The notes under the pieces are model-generated. The model was given only the letters and a program-made list of their open reading frames with translations, had not been told where the DNA came from and searched no databases. Of a DNA stretch of 64,000 bases, positions 53,351 through 62,260 are shown piece after piece; positions within the stretch are counted from its first letter, which is position 1, and every line of letters begins with the position of its first letter. The DNA comes from JACPDI01 sp035463475 (GTDB lineage: Bacteria > Acidobacteriota > Vicinamibacteria > Vicinamibacterales > 2-12-FULL-66-21), in assembly GCA_035463475.1 (NCBI GenBank), contig DATHTE010000051.1:133168-197167 (forward strand), read 5' to 3'. The position numbers were made by a program, and so were the translations under genes.

Positions 53351-54765
53351 GCGAGTCGCCGTACTCTCCGGCGCTACGCACCGCGGTCGTGCTGACGGGC
53401 AGCGGCACCGCCGGGGCGTACCACGCCGGGGTCTTGCGCGCGCTGCATGAAGCGGGCGTCCGGGTGGATCTCATTGCTGGCCGCGGTGCCGGCGCGCTCG
53501 GCGCGATGTTTGCCGCGATCGACGGCAGTGCCCGCCTGTGGGAGGCGGATGGCGTCTGGCGGGGCAAGGGTGCGAACGCGCTCTACGGGCTGCGCCCGCG
53601 CCTGCGGGCGGCGGGCTGGGCGCTCGCGGTTGCCGCCGCCTGCCTGGCGCTGCCGGTTGCGCTGCTGGCGGGGGTCGCGGCGATGTACCTGATCGGCTGG
53701 ACGCTCGCGCTGGCGGGCGCCACCGGGGCCAGCCTGGCAACCAACGGCGCCGCCGGTCGTCTGCTCGCCACGCTTTTCGATCCGACGGCGCTGCCGACGA
53801 TCGTCCCGCGCCTGGCGATGCTGGCGACGATCGCCGCCATCCTGATCCTTGTCGCGGCCGCATGGTCCGCGCGGCGCCGCGGCGCGCGGCACGAGCTGAC
53901 CGGCCTGGCCTCGCTCGTCGGCGCGCCGCTCGACGCGCGTCCCATGGTGGCGCGCGCCGCCGCCGCGCTCTGGGACCTGATCCGCGGCGCGGCGCCGATC
54001 GCGATGCCGGATGCGCGTGAGACTAGCCGGCGCTACGCGGAGATGCTCGCCGAGAACGTCGGCCAGCCCGGGTTCCGCGAGCTGCTCATCGTTGCGCACG
54101 ATCTGGACGCGCGCCGCGACCTCACCTTCGCGCTGCTCGCCGAGCCGCACCGTTCCCGCCTTTTTGGGCGGCGTGCGGTCGAAGGGGACCGCCGGGTGGC
54201 GGACAATCTCGACCTCACCGGTGTCGGGCGTGATCACGCGCTCGACGCGCTCGCCGGCGCGCTGGCCCTGCCCCTGGCGACCGATCCCCACATCATCACT
54301 TTCGCGCCGGAGGCGTATTGGCGCGGCGAGTCGCACCGGCTGTGCGACCGGCCGGCCGCCTCGGCGCGGCTCCTCGAGGAGGTCGCGGCCGCCGGAGTCG
54401 AACAGGTCGTCGTCGTCTCGGCGGCCCCCGCGCTGGTCGGCCCGCACGCGCTGTCGCCCGCGCGGGGCGACGCCCGTGGCCGCGGCGGCGAGGTCCTCGT
54501 GGCAGCCGAATCGGCCGCGCTGCGAGATGCGCAGGCCGCCGCTTCGTCGCTTCGCCTTTTTCCCGGCGGCCTGTTCCAGGTCCGGCCGCAGCACAACGCG
54601 CTCGGGCCGCTGGACTTCGCCGGCTGTTACGACGCGCGCTCCGACCGCCACCAGACGCTCGCCGAGCTGATCGATCGCGGGTACGAAGACGCGTACCGGC
54701 AGTTCATCGAGCCGATCGTCGGCGCCAGCGGCGAGGCGGTCGCGCAGAGGACGGGAACCCCCTGA
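53347..54765 (+). CDS. Patatin-like protein without the catalytic serine and with a membrane insertion
   Basis: 472 residues. The start has the patatin oxyanion-hole region (AVVLTGSGTAGAYHAGVLRAL). The nucleophile elbow that should be GxSxG reads GRGAG (residues 45-49, in VDLIAGRGAGALGAMF), so Gly replaces Ser and lipase activity is not expected. Residues ~90-180 hold three or four membrane segments (WALAVAAACLALPVALLAGV, MYLIGWTLALAGATG, LAMLATIAAILILVAAAW) placed inside the patatin fold. The second half keeps patatin-like strands (FRELLIVAHDLDARRDLTFAL). It overlaps greA by 4 bases and the next gene by 1 base. I infer a non-catalytic membrane scaffold or lipid sensor; a call of active phospholipase would be wrong on present evidence. 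Confidence 0.78.
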   Translation: MSESPYSPALRTAVVLTGSGTAGAYHAGVLRALHEAGVRVDLIAGRGAGALGAMFAAIDGSARLWEADGVWRGKGANALYGLRPRLRAAGWALAVAAACLALPVALLAGVAAMYLIGWTLALAGATGASLATNGAAGRLLATLFDPTALPTIVPRLAMLATIAAILILVAAAWSARRRGARHELTGLASLVGAPLDARPMVARAAAALWDLIRGAAPIAMPDARETSRRYAEMLAENVGQPGFRELLIVAHDLDARRDLTFALLAEPHRSRLFGRRAVEGDRRVADNLDLTGVGRDHALDALAGALALPLATDPHIITFAPEAYWRGESHRLCDRPAASARLLEEVAAAGVEQVVVVSAAPALVGPHALSPARGDARGRGGEVLVAAESAALRDAQAAASSLRLFPGGLFQVRPQHNALGPLDFAGCYDARSDRHQTLAELIDRGYEDAYRQFIEPIVGASGEAVAQRTGTP

Positions 54766-55922
54766 TGAAACCAGCGACCAGCCTGATCAAGCCGAAGAAG
54801 CCGACGGACCCGGCGGCGCCCCTCACGGTGCCGATCTACGAGACGACGACGTTCGTTTTCGAGTCGGCGGAGCAGGTGCGGCAGTACGCGGAAGGAAAGA
54901 CCGAGAAGTTCCTGTACTCCCGGTACGAGAACCCGACCGTCGTCGCGGCGGAGCAGCGGCTCGCGACCGCTGAGGGGGCCGGCGCGGCGGCGGTGTTCAG
55001 TTCCGGCATGGCCGCCACGGCCACGGCGCTGATGTCGCTCGTGCAGGCGGGAGACGAAGTCGTCTGCAGCGCGGCGATTTACGGCGGCACGCTGCACCTG
55101 CTGCACGACCTGCTCTCGCGGTTCGGCGTCCACCCCAGGTTCGTGACGATCGAGCAGCTGCGGTCCCCGAGCGACGTGCTCGGCCCGAAGACGCGGCTGC
55201 TGTGGTTCGAGTCGCCGATCAACCCGACGCTGCGGTGCGTGGACGTCGCCGCGATCGCGGCCGCGTGCCGCGAACGGGGCGTCCTCTCCGTGATCGACAA
55301 CACCTTCGCGACACCGATCAACCAGCGGCCGCTCGCCATGGGGATCGACATCGTGATGCACAGCGCGACGAAGTATCTCAATGGGCACAGCGACGTGACC
55401 GCCGGGGTGCTCGCCGGACCCGCCGAGCTCATCCAGCGCGCGACGCAGACCCGGCGGCTGCTCGGCACGGTGCTTGATCCCCAACCGGCGTACGCGCTCG
55501 CCCGGGGCCTGAAAACGCTGGCCGTCCGCATGGAGCGGCACAACGCGAACGCGATGGCGGTGGCTCGATGGCTGGAGCAGGACGCGCGCGTGACGCAGGT
55601 GTACTACCCCGGGCTCGAGTCGCACCCGGACCACGCGATCGCGAGCCGGCAAATGAGCGGTTTCGGCGGGATGGTCACCATCGATCTCGGTGGCAGCTAC
55701 GAGCGTGCCGCGCGGTTCTACGATCGTCTGCAGGTCATCCAGCGCGCCGCGAGCCTGGGCGGCGTCGAGAGCCTGTGCAGCCTCCCAGTGCTCACGTCAC
55801 AGTGGGGTCACACCGACGAGCAGCTCGCGCAGGCGGGGGTGACGCGCGGCATGGCGCGGCTGTCGATCGGGCTGGAGGATCCGGAGGATCTGATCGAGGA
55901 TCTCGACCACGCGCTGGGGTAG
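54765..55922 (+). CDS. Cys/Met metabolism PLP-dependent enzyme
   Basis: 385 residues. Fold type I, gamma family: cystathionine gamma-synthase, beta/gamma-lyase or methionine gamma-lyase. The PLP lysine is K203 (VMHSATKYLNGHSDV); FSSGMAATATALM, SVIDNTFATP and RYENPTVVAAEQRL are conserved. Tyr in the N-terminal loop (FLYSRYENPT) agrees with the gamma subfamily. Which of the reactions it performs cannot be settled from the motifs; neighbouring genes do not help. Start ATG overlaps the previous stop (TGATG). Confidence 0.93.
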   Translation: MKPATSLIKPKKPTDPAAPLTVPIYETTTFVFESAEQVRQYAEGKTEKFLYSRYENPTVVAAEQRLATAEGAGAAAVFSSGMAATATALMSLVQAGDEVVCSAAIYGGTLHLLHDLLSRFGVHPRFVTIEQLRSPSDVLGPKTRLLWFESPINPTLRCVDVAAIAAACRERGVLSVIDNTFATPINQRPLAMGIDIVMHSATKYLNGHSDVTAGVLAGPAELIQRATQTRRLLGTVLDPQPAYALARGLKTLAVRMERHNANAMAVARWLEQDARVTQVYYPGLESHPDHAIASRQMSGFGGMVTIDLGGSYERAARFYDRLQVIQRAASLGGVESLCSLPVLTSQWGHTDEQLAQAGVTRGMARLSIGLEDPEDLIEDLDHALG

Positions 55923-56092
55923 CGGAGCGCGTCGCCAGCCGCACGCTCCGTTTGTTACCGCGGAGGACGCGGAGACTTGCGCCGCGCGCTCGCGGTCTGG
56001 GCGCCGCGGCAACGCGGCGCCCGGACGGATCAGCGTCCCTGCGTTCCCTGCGCCCCCGGCGGTTGCAGGGACACGAACGCGGGTCCGCTCCG
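55923..56092. other. Convergent intergenic region with ACCGCGGAGGACGCGGAG repeat
   Basis: Between the PLP enzyme and the DHH gene. It contains GTTACCGCGGAGGACGCGGA (55954-55973), a type of intergenic repeat frequently seen in GC-rich soil bacteria, and a second block GCGTCCCTGCGTTCCCTGCG (56034-56053). GCGCCGCGGCAACGCGGCGC (56000-56019) is a palindrome able to form a terminator-like hairpin. No ORF looks coding. Confidence 0.55.
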
Positions 56093-57532
56093 CTAGAACC
56101 CGGAAACCTTACTGACTTCTCGTTTGCGGTCGGGAGGGACGTGCTCCCGCAGGAACTGCTCCGTGAGCTCGAGGATCGTCCGGCTGATCGTGGCCGCGTC
56201 GCCGTCCCCGAACTTCTCGCGGAACCGGGCCATCGGCACGACCGCCTTCGCCATCGCGCGGTGCCCGCCCGCGCTGCCGATCTCCGCGAAGTACTTCTTC
56301 ACGAACTCCCCCGCGTTCCGCGAGTACCCCAGGTTCCGCACGCTGAGGATCAGGGTCTCGTTCACCACGCCCGAAATGATCGTCCACTTGACGTTCTCGA
56401 GCTGCAGGAAGAAGTCGGCGGTGTAGGTGATGAAGTCCTCGCGCGCCGCCTCGCCGAGAAATGCCGAGAAGACCTGCTCGCGCATCGCGCCGACCTGCGT
56501 GGCGCGCAACACGTACTGCAGCCGGTCCATCGTGATTTCCGCCCCCTCCATCTTGCGGATGAGCGCGGCGTCCGCCAGCGGATACAGGAACGTGAACGCC
56601 TCGAGGTCCGAGCGGTTCGTGTGGCGCGAGAAGAACAGCGTGTCGGACTTGATCGCGTAGAGCATCGCCGTCGCCGTCCGCTCCGAGATGTTCACGTCCA
56701 CGGCGCGGAGGTGCTCGGTGAGGATCGTCGAGGTCGAGCCGTAGTCGGCGCGGATGTCCTTGAAGACCGCGCTGTAGCCGGGTTGCTCGGGATGATGGTC
56801 GATCACCAGGTCCACGCGCTCGATGACGCCGCCGAAGTAATGCGGCTGCACGTCTACCGTCGCCAGCCGCTCGAACTCCGGCAACATCTCCGGCGTGACC
56901 CGCTCGACCTGGATGTCGAGCATGTTCGCCATGCGCAGGTTTTCCGGCCTGGTCACGCCCTGCATCGCGCCGATGATGGCCGTCGTCTTCGTGCGACGCA
57001 GGATGTTGCGCAACGCCAGCCCGCTGGCGAGCGCATCCGGATCGGGATCGTTGTGCAGCAGGATGAGCACGCGATCCGCGTCCGCGAAGTACCTCTGGTA
57101 CTGCTGCACCTTGGCGCGGGTGAGCGATCGGCTGAGCTCGGTGGTCAGGGAAGGTCGCAGGAGGTCCGCAAGCTCGAGATGGGTGACGTCCTCCTCCGCC
57201 TTCTCGTCCTCCAGCGTGGGGACCCGGGTCGAAGACCGCGTGCCGAGCACGTAGAGCAGGGTGCCGCCGGCGTCACGCACCGCGTCGATGATGCGGCGGA
57301 TGCTCCTGCGGCCGTTGTCCTCGATGATGACGCAGGTGCTGGGCGAAAGGTCGGCCTTGAGATAGGTGTCGAGCCTGCGCGGGTCGCCGGTCCAGATCTG
57401 GAACCCCGCGTCGTGGAGCCGCCGCGCGAGCGTGCGGTTCTCGACGAGGAACTCCACCTCGAAAGTCGGCACCAGGACCTCACCCAGCGTCCTGATGACC
57501 AGCTCGTCCTGGCAGATTGCGAGGGCCCGCAC
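56093..57532 (-). CDS. DHH/DHHA1 phosphoesterase with N-terminal RCK-like domain
   Basis: 479 residues. Residues ~1-115 resemble a TrkA-N/RCK Rossmann domain (LAICQDELVIRTLGEVLV, STCVIIEDNGRRSIRRIIDA). From ~150 a DHH domain follows, with metal motifs LLHNDPDPDALASGLAL and VDLVIDHHPEQ and the block ADYGSTSTILTEHL. The C-terminal DHHA1 domain ends with GSAGGHRAMAKAV. DHH-DHHA1 enzymes of this type hydrolyse nanoRNA, pAp or cyclic di-AMP. Fusion with an RCK-like domain recalls nucleotide- or K+-linked signalling, so c-di-AMP or a similar dinucleotide is the most interesting substrate. The start codon is 33 bases from the divergent neighbour's, and a TATAAT (57582-57587, minus) lies inside that neighbour's 5' coding region. 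Confidence 0.85.
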   Translation of the reverse strand: MRALAICQDELVIRTLGEVLVPTFEVEFLVENRTLARRLHDAGFQIWTGDPRRLDTYLKADLSPSTCVIIEDNGRRSIRRIIDAVRDAGGTLLYVLGTRSSTRVPTLEDEKAEEDVTHLELADLLRPSLTTELSRSLTRAKVQQYQRYFADADRVLILLHNDPDPDALASGLALRNILRRTKTTAIIGAMQGVTRPENLRMANMLDIQVERVTPEMLPEFERLATVDVQPHYFGGVIERVDLVIDHHPEQPGYSAVFKDIRADYGSTSTILTEHLRAVDVNISERTATAMLYAIKSDTLFFSRHTNRSDLEAFTFLYPLADAALIRKMEGAEITMDRLQYVLRATQVGAMREQVFSAFLGEAAREDFITYTADFFLQLENVKWTIISGVVNETLILSVRNLGYSRNAGEFVKKYFAEIGSAGGHRAMAKAVVPMARFREKFGDGDAATISRTILELTEQFLREHVPPDRKREVSKVSGF

Positions 57533-57564
57533 GTCAGTCCCCCGGCTCTATTGGATGCACCCGC

Positions 57565-60327
57565 ATGACGTGCAAACAACCATTATACGCCGTTACGGCC
57601 GCGCTTCTGGCGATCGCGCCGGCCGCGCCCGCCTGGTCCCAGCCGCCCCCGTGCGGCGCCTGCGTGCGCCCCTCGGCCCGCCCGGAGCAGTGGCCGGGCA
57701 CTGGGGCCGAGTCTGTGGCGCTGGTCGTCAGGCCCGGGGAGGTTATCGGCTCGAGCGCCGGGGCCCGAAAGAGCGCACGGACGATCGTTCTCGATCTGTC
57801 CCAGGTCGAGCCGCTGGCCGATCGGGCCAGCTTCACCGCGCGGCGGGCGCTCGCCGACCTGCGCGGGATGAACGGCACGGCGCAGCTGGGCGTGCTCGCC
57901 GACGGCTCGATGCTGGAGGCGCTGCTCGCCGGCGGTCTCGCTGCGTACGCGGACTTCGTCGTCGCGCCCGTGTTGAGCGATGGCATGGCCGAGCGCTGGA
58001 CGCGAACGAATCCCGGGTTGCGCGTCTGGTCCACGGTCGATTTTCGATCGTTCGGCGAACTGATCGCGATGAGCGCGGCTCTTCCGGCGGGCGTGGAAGC
58101 GGCGCTCATCTGGCCGCCGGCGCCGTTCACCGCGGAGCAGCTCGGCGCGTTGCACGCGCTCGCGGAGGTCTTTCCGGAGCGCCTCGTCCCCTTGCCGGAC
58201 TACCCGGCGCAGTGCACGCCAGCCGGCGTCTGCACCGTGACAGCCTTCCAGCGCGCCGACACCCTCGAGACCGTGCTGCTGGCCACGCGGCAGGCGACCG
58301 GCCGTGCGGCCATCACCTTCGCCGCGCCGCGCGCCGAGCCGTACGCCGTGGCGGAAGGGGCCGGCGCCGATCGGCCGCCGGCGGTGGCCGACACCTTCGT
58401 GCCGCTGGCGCCTGTGCTGGCGGCTGACGCGCGGGGGCGCATCGAATTGTGGCTGCCCGCCGCCGGCGTCTCGCACCTGGCCGTTCGAATACCGCCGGCC
58501 GAAGCGCCGATCGCCGAAGACATCGACGTCGTTGGCGCGCGGCAGCTCACAGCCGACGAGATCGTCGCGCGGCACCAGGCGGCGACGGCGCGCCAGCAGC
58601 GAATCGTGCAGCGGCTGATCACACACGCGCATACGACGCTGACCTTCGAGGTCCCCGCGTTCCCGGCGCCGGTCACGATACAGGCGGAGACGACGATGTT
58701 CCAGGGAGAGGGGACGGTGGAGATCGCGCAGCGAAACGTCACCGTGAACGGCGTGGCGTTCACGAGCGGGGGCGTGCCGAGACTGCCGCTCATCGAGCCG
58801 GAGCGCGCCGCCGCGCCGCCGCTCGCGATCACCCTGACGCGCGCGTATCGATACCGTCTCGCGGGACGCGAGCGCGCGAGGGCGCGCGAGTGCTACGTCA
58901 TCGCGTTCGAGCCGGTGCGCGCCGGCGAAAGCCTGTTCGCTGGCCGCGCGTGGATTGACAATCGCACCTTCGCGCTGGTCCGCGTGGACGCCGTTCAGAC
59001 CGCGCTGCGTGGCCCGATCACGTCATCGCAGCAGATCGAGGAGTTCGCGCCGCAGGCCGCCGAGGGGGACCGCGCGTGGCTGTTGACGCGGTCCGAGATC
59101 CGGCAGGTGTACCAGGGGGCAGGCGTGACCACGCCGATCCATCGCCTGATGATCGTGCGCCGCCACGAAGTGAACCCGTCTGACTTCAGGACGCGACGTC
59201 TCGCGGCGCTGGCATCGGACGCAATCATGCTGCGGGAAACGCCCCAGGGGCTGCGCTACCTGCAGCGGCCCGCGCGCGGAGCGGGGACGCGTGACGAGGC
59301 GACGCCGGTGCGGGAGGTCGCGGGGCGCGCGACGCGTATCCGGACGCTGGCCGGCGGCGTGCTGATCGATCCGAACATCACGCGGCCGCTGCCGTTTGCC
59401 GGGGTGAACTACACCGATTTCGATTTCCTCGGCACGGGGACGCAGCTCAACGCGTTCTTCGGCGGCGCGTACGGGCAGTTTGCCTTCAACGCTCCGTCGA
59501 TCGGCGGCACCCGCTGGCAGCTGTCCGGGTCCGGGTTCGCCATGCTCGCCCGCTACAACGACAGGTCGTTTCGGGCGGGTCGCGAGCGTTACGACGAAAA
59601 CCTGAGGCAGAGGCCCGCGCACTTCACGGCGGGCCTCGTACGCGCGCTGACGTCGCGCACGGCCGCTCGCGCCGAATACGTGTTCGACTACGTCGCGCTC
59701 GACCGCGCCGAGTCCACGGCCGCGACGTTTGTCGTGCCGGCGGACCAGGTCGTCCACGGCGCCCGGATCGCGGTCGAGACGCAGCGGGCCGGCTGGCGCC
59801 TGGAGGCCTGGTGGAACCCCGCGCGCCGCGCGGGCTGGCGCGAGTGGGGCGCGCCCGGGGCGACGGACGACCAGGAGGCGCAGGGGGATTTCCAGCGGTT
59901 CGGCGCGAGCGCCTACCGGCCGTGGGTCTTGACGCCGCGACTGCTCGCGCGCGTCGAGGCCGCGTGGATGTCGGGGCGCGACCTCGATCGATTCAGCCGG
60001 TACGCGTTCGGTACGTTCGACAACCGTTTGCGCGGGTATCCGTCCGCCGGCATCCGCTACGACCGCGGCGGCGCGCTGCGGACGGCGCTCGTGTGGCAGG
60101 CAGGCGGGCGAATCCGGCTCGACGGTTTCGCGGACGCCGCGCTCGTGCGGGACCCCGGTTTCGGCCGCGGCCATCGGACGTATCCTGGCGTCGGCGCCGC
60201 GGTTGAAGTTCCGGGCCCGCTTGGCCTGCTGCTCGGCGCCGAGTGGGGCTACGGGATCAAGGGCCTCAACTCCGACGGCAGCGAGGGGACCCACGTCGTC
60301 CGGGTGACGGCGTATAAGGTGTTCTGA
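57565..60327 (+). CDS. Large outer-membrane beta-barrel protein of unknown function
   Basis: 920 residues from ATG 57565 (signal peptide QPLYAVTAALLAIAPAAPAW, then SQ). I see three parts. Residues ~30-320 read like a degenerate alpha/beta domain (GARKSARTIVLDLSQVEPLA, ALIWPPAPFTAEQLGALHAL) with an odd Cys pair near the start (PPCGACVRP). Residues ~320-560 form a beta-rich domain similar to outer-membrane-lipoprotein-sorting-like folds (ADEIVARHQAATARQQRIVQ, YRYRLAGRERARARECYVIA). From ~620 to the end is a C-terminal barrel with strands such as WQLSGSGFAMLARYND and GLLLGAEWGYGIKG; the last residue is Phe (VTAYKVF), which fits Bam recognition. No enzyme motif is recognised. It is divergent from the DHH gene; the acyltransferase gene follows. 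Confidence 0.75.
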   Translation: MTCKQPLYAVTAALLAIAPAAPAWSQPPPCGACVRPSARPEQWPGTGAESVALVVRPGEVIGSSAGARKSARTIVLDLSQVEPLADRASFTARRALADLRGMNGTAQLGVLADGSMLEALLAGGLAAYADFVVAPVLSDGMAERWTRTNPGLRVWSTVDFRSFGELIAMSAALPAGVEAALIWPPAPFTAEQLGALHALAEVFPERLVPLPDYPAQCTPAGVCTVTAFQRADTLETVLLATRQATGRAAITFAAPRAEPYAVAEGAGADRPPAVADTFVPLAPVLAADARGRIELWLPAAGVSHLAVRIPPAEAPIAEDIDVVGARQLTADEIVARHQAATARQQRIVQRLITHAHTTLTFEVPAFPAPVTIQAETTMFQGEGTVEIAQRNVTVNGVAFTSGGVPRLPLIEPERAAAPPLAITLTRAYRYRLAGRERARARECYVIAFEPVRAGESLFAGRAWIDNRTFALVRVDAVQTALRGPITSSQQIEEFAPQAAEGDRAWLLTRSEIRQVYQGAGVTTPIHRLMIVRRHEVNPSDFRTRRLAALASDAIMLRETPQGLRYLQRPARGAGTRDEATPVREVAGRATRIRTLAGGVLIDPNITRPLPFAGVNYTDFDFLGTGTQLNAFFGGAYGQFAFNAPSIGGTRWQLSGSGFAMLARYNDRSFRAGRERYDENLRQRPAHFTAGLVRALTSRTAARAEYVFDYVALDRAESTAATFVVPADQVVHGARIAVETQRAGWRLEAWWNPARRAGWREWGAPGATDDQEAQGDFQRFGASAYRPWVLTPRLLARVEAAWMSGRDLDRFSRYAFGTFDNRLRGYPSAGIRYDRGGALRTALVWQAGGRIRLDGFADAALVRDPGFGRGHRTYPGVGAAVEVPGPLGLLLGAEWGYGIKGLNSDGSEGTHVVRVTAYKVF
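57582..57587 (-). promoter_or_regulatory. -10 element TATAAT for the DHH gene, inside the divergent gene's 5' end
   Basis: On the minus strand a perfect TATAAT lies about 50 bases before the DHH start codon at 57532 and overlaps codons 6-8 of the plus-strand gene. No good -35 seen. Confidence 0.4.
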
Positions 60328-60330
60328 CGT

Positions 60331-60352
60331 TTGTGAACCCTGAACCCTGTAT
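60331..60352. repeat. Short CCCTGAA heptamer run
   Basis: GTGAACCCTGAACCCTGTATCC has two full units of the family seen at 17824-17878 and in the hisS 3' end. It falls between the outer-membrane protein stop and the next start. Confidence 0.6.
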
Positions 60353-60361
60353 CCTTCTCCG

Positions 60362-61207
60362 ATGCACTACGGGTCCGGCGCTTCGATGCCATACCGCGAG
60401 CTGCGGCCGATGGAGGCCGGCGAGCGCGTCTTCGACCGTTTTCTGGGGGAATTGCGCGAGAAACTCGACGACGCCGCGCTCGATCGCTCGATCGTCTGCC
60501 GGGACGCCATCGCGCAAATCTACGGAGTGCCGGCGGACGCGGCCGCGCTCGAGGATGGCGCCGTTCCGGCCGGCGTCGGCGCGCTCTACGCGAGCTTCGA
60601 TCCGCGCAACATCACGCTCGAGCCCGAGTATTATGCCGACGTCGATCCCGAGAAATACGCGCGGGTGAAGCCGCTGACGTGGCTCTGGATCATGTTCGAC
60701 CGGTCCCCCCTGGGCCAGAACGCATGGCTGGGGCACCGCCTGCGGCGCACGCTGGCCGAACGCGTGTTCAGGCGCTGCGGCCGCAACGTAAAGATCTGGC
60801 ACCTCGTCGAGTATTCGTACGGATACAATCTCTCTGTCGGCGATGACGTAGTGGTGCACCGGCAGGTGCTGCTGGACGATCGCGGCGAGATCGAGATCGG
60901 CAACCGCGTGAGCATCTCGGACTACGCCAACATCTACTCGCACACCCACGACATCAACGATATCTCGCGGGTCTTCCTGCGCAAGACCACGATTCGCGAC
61001 CACGCGCGGATCACGTACCACGCGACGGTGCTCGCCGGCATGACGGTGGGGAAGGACGGGATGGTCGGTGCGATGGCGCTCGCCACGCGCGACGCGCCGG
61101 AGTACACCGTGAGCGTTGGCGTGCCGGCGCGTCCGGTGCGTCCGAAGGACCGTCCCTGCCCGTACTGCGAGCAGGAACAGGCGGCACGAACGAGCCACGG
61201 GGGGTGA
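60362..61207 (+). CDS. Left-handed beta-helix acyltransferase
   Basis: 281 residues. The N-terminal ~115 residues are helical and unassigned (YRELRPMEAGERVFDRFLGE). After a hydrophobic bridge (KPLTWLWIMFDRSPLGQNAW) the hexapeptide-repeat left-handed beta-helix starts near 140 (GRNVKIWHLVEYSYGYNLSV, VVVHRQVLLDDRGEIEIGN), with YSHTHDINDI carrying the catalytic His and TVLAGMTVGKDGMVGAMAL the cofactor region. Such enzymes transfer acetyl or acyl groups from acyl-CoA to sugars. The C-terminal CPYCEQEQ adds a CxxC not typical of the family. It may modify envelope glycans. Two ATGs at 60362 and 60386 are possible. Confidence 0.82.
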   Translation: MHYGSGASMPYRELRPMEAGERVFDRFLGELREKLDDAALDRSIVCRDAIAQIYGVPADAAALEDGAVPAGVGALYASFDPRNITLEPEYYADVDPEKYARVKPLTWLWIMFDRSPLGQNAWLGHRLRRTLAERVFRRCGRNVKIWHLVEYSYGYNLSVGDDVVVHRQVLLDDRGEIEIGNRVSISDYANIYSHTHDINDISRVFLRKTTIRDHARITYHATVLAGMTVGKDGMVGAMALATRDAPEYTVSVGVPARPVRPKDRPCPYCEQEQAARTSHGG

Positions 61208-61209
61208 TC

Positions 61210-62172
61210 ATGCTGGGATGGCGGAAGGCGGCGACAACGATTGTGGTCGTTGCGGCCGTGACGGGCGCCATGGCGCGCGCGGAGCAGTCGGGCCAGCGCC
61301 GCGTCTTCCGCAGCGGTGTCGACCTGGTCCGGTTCAGCGTGGCCGTCACCACTCCCAGGGGCGGGTTCGTCCACGGGCTGACCGCCGACGACTTTCAGAT
61401 TCTCGAGGACGGCAAGCCGCAGTCGATCATCTTCTTCCACGGCGGGCGCGGCACGGCGCAGGACGGGGACCCCGCCGCGCTCGGCGAGCCGCTCGCCTCG
61501 CTGCATCTCGGGCTCCTGTTCGACACGTCCGAGAGCATGACCGACGACATCCGCTTCTCGCAGAACGCCGCGGTGAAGTTCCTCAATGCGCTGCCCGAGG
61601 CGCACGACATCACGTTCGTGGACTTCGATACGGAGGTCCGGGTCGCGAGGTACAGCCAGGCGGACTTTCCGCGGCTCGTCGAGCGCATTCGCGCCACCAA
61701 GTCGAAGGGCTGGACGGCGCTCCACGACGCGCTCGGCGTGTACCTGGACGGCGCGTTCGATCAGGACGGCGACAAGGCGCTGGTCCTCTACACCGACGGC
61801 GGCGATACCCGCAGCAACCTGGATTTCGGCGGCGTCCTCGAGCTCCTGAGGGCTTCCGACGTGACCGTGTTCGCGATCGGGCTGCTCACGCACCAGTCCG
61901 GCTCCGTGAAGACCGAGCAGCGGATGCGGCTGGAGCAGATCGCGCAGACGACCGGCGGCCTGGCGTTCTTCCCCACGGGCAAGGAGCAGCTCGACGACAT
62001 GTACGCGCGGATTGTCGCGGAGCTGCGGGCGCGCTACAGCATCGGCTACCTGTCCACGAACGCGAAGACGGACGGCGCGTGGCGGAAGGTCCAGATCAAG
62101 CTGACGCGCCCCGATCTGAAGGACGCGCGCGTGCGGACGCGCCAGGGGTACTTCGCACCCTACCGGAAGTAG
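61210..62172 (+). CDS. Secreted VWA-domain protein, Acidobacterial VWFA-related type
   Basis: 320 residues from ATG 61210 (a GTG at 61204 would overlap the previous gene by 4). After a signal peptide (KAATTIVVVAAVTGAMARA) comes the family's N-terminal beta domain (DLVRFSVAVTTPRGGFVHGL, TADDFQILEDGKPQSIIFF), then the VWA domain with an intact MIDAS (LGLLFDTSESM, with Thr and Asp in DKALVLYTDGGDTRSN). The C-terminal strand domain reads RYSIGYLSTNAKTDGAWRKV. The architecture matches the TIGR03436 'VWFA-related Acidobacterial domain', one of the main reasons for the lineage call. Role unknown: probably metal-dependent adhesion or protein interaction outside the cytoplasm. Confidence 0.92.
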   Translation: MLGWRKAATTIVVVAAVTGAMARAEQSGQRRVFRSGVDLVRFSVAVTTPRGGFVHGLTADDFQILEDGKPQSIIFFHGGRGTAQDGDPAALGEPLASLHLGLLFDTSESMTDDIRFSQNAAVKFLNALPEAHDITFVDFDTEVRVARYSQADFPRLVERIRATKSKGWTALHDALGVYLDGAFDQDGDKALVLYTDGGDTRSNLDFGGVLELLRASDVTVFAIGLLTHQSGSVKTEQRMRLEQIAQTTGGLAFFPTGKEQLDDMYARIVAELRARYSIGYLSTNAKTDGAWRKVQIKLTRPDLKDARVRTRQGYFAPYRK

Positions 62173-62260
62173 CCGGCCCTCCCCCCGCTCCCCCGCGCGG
62201 TGTGGTACGATTCGCCTTTTAGGGCGAGGCCGTTCTGCGCGCCCGAGAGCACTCCATTCG

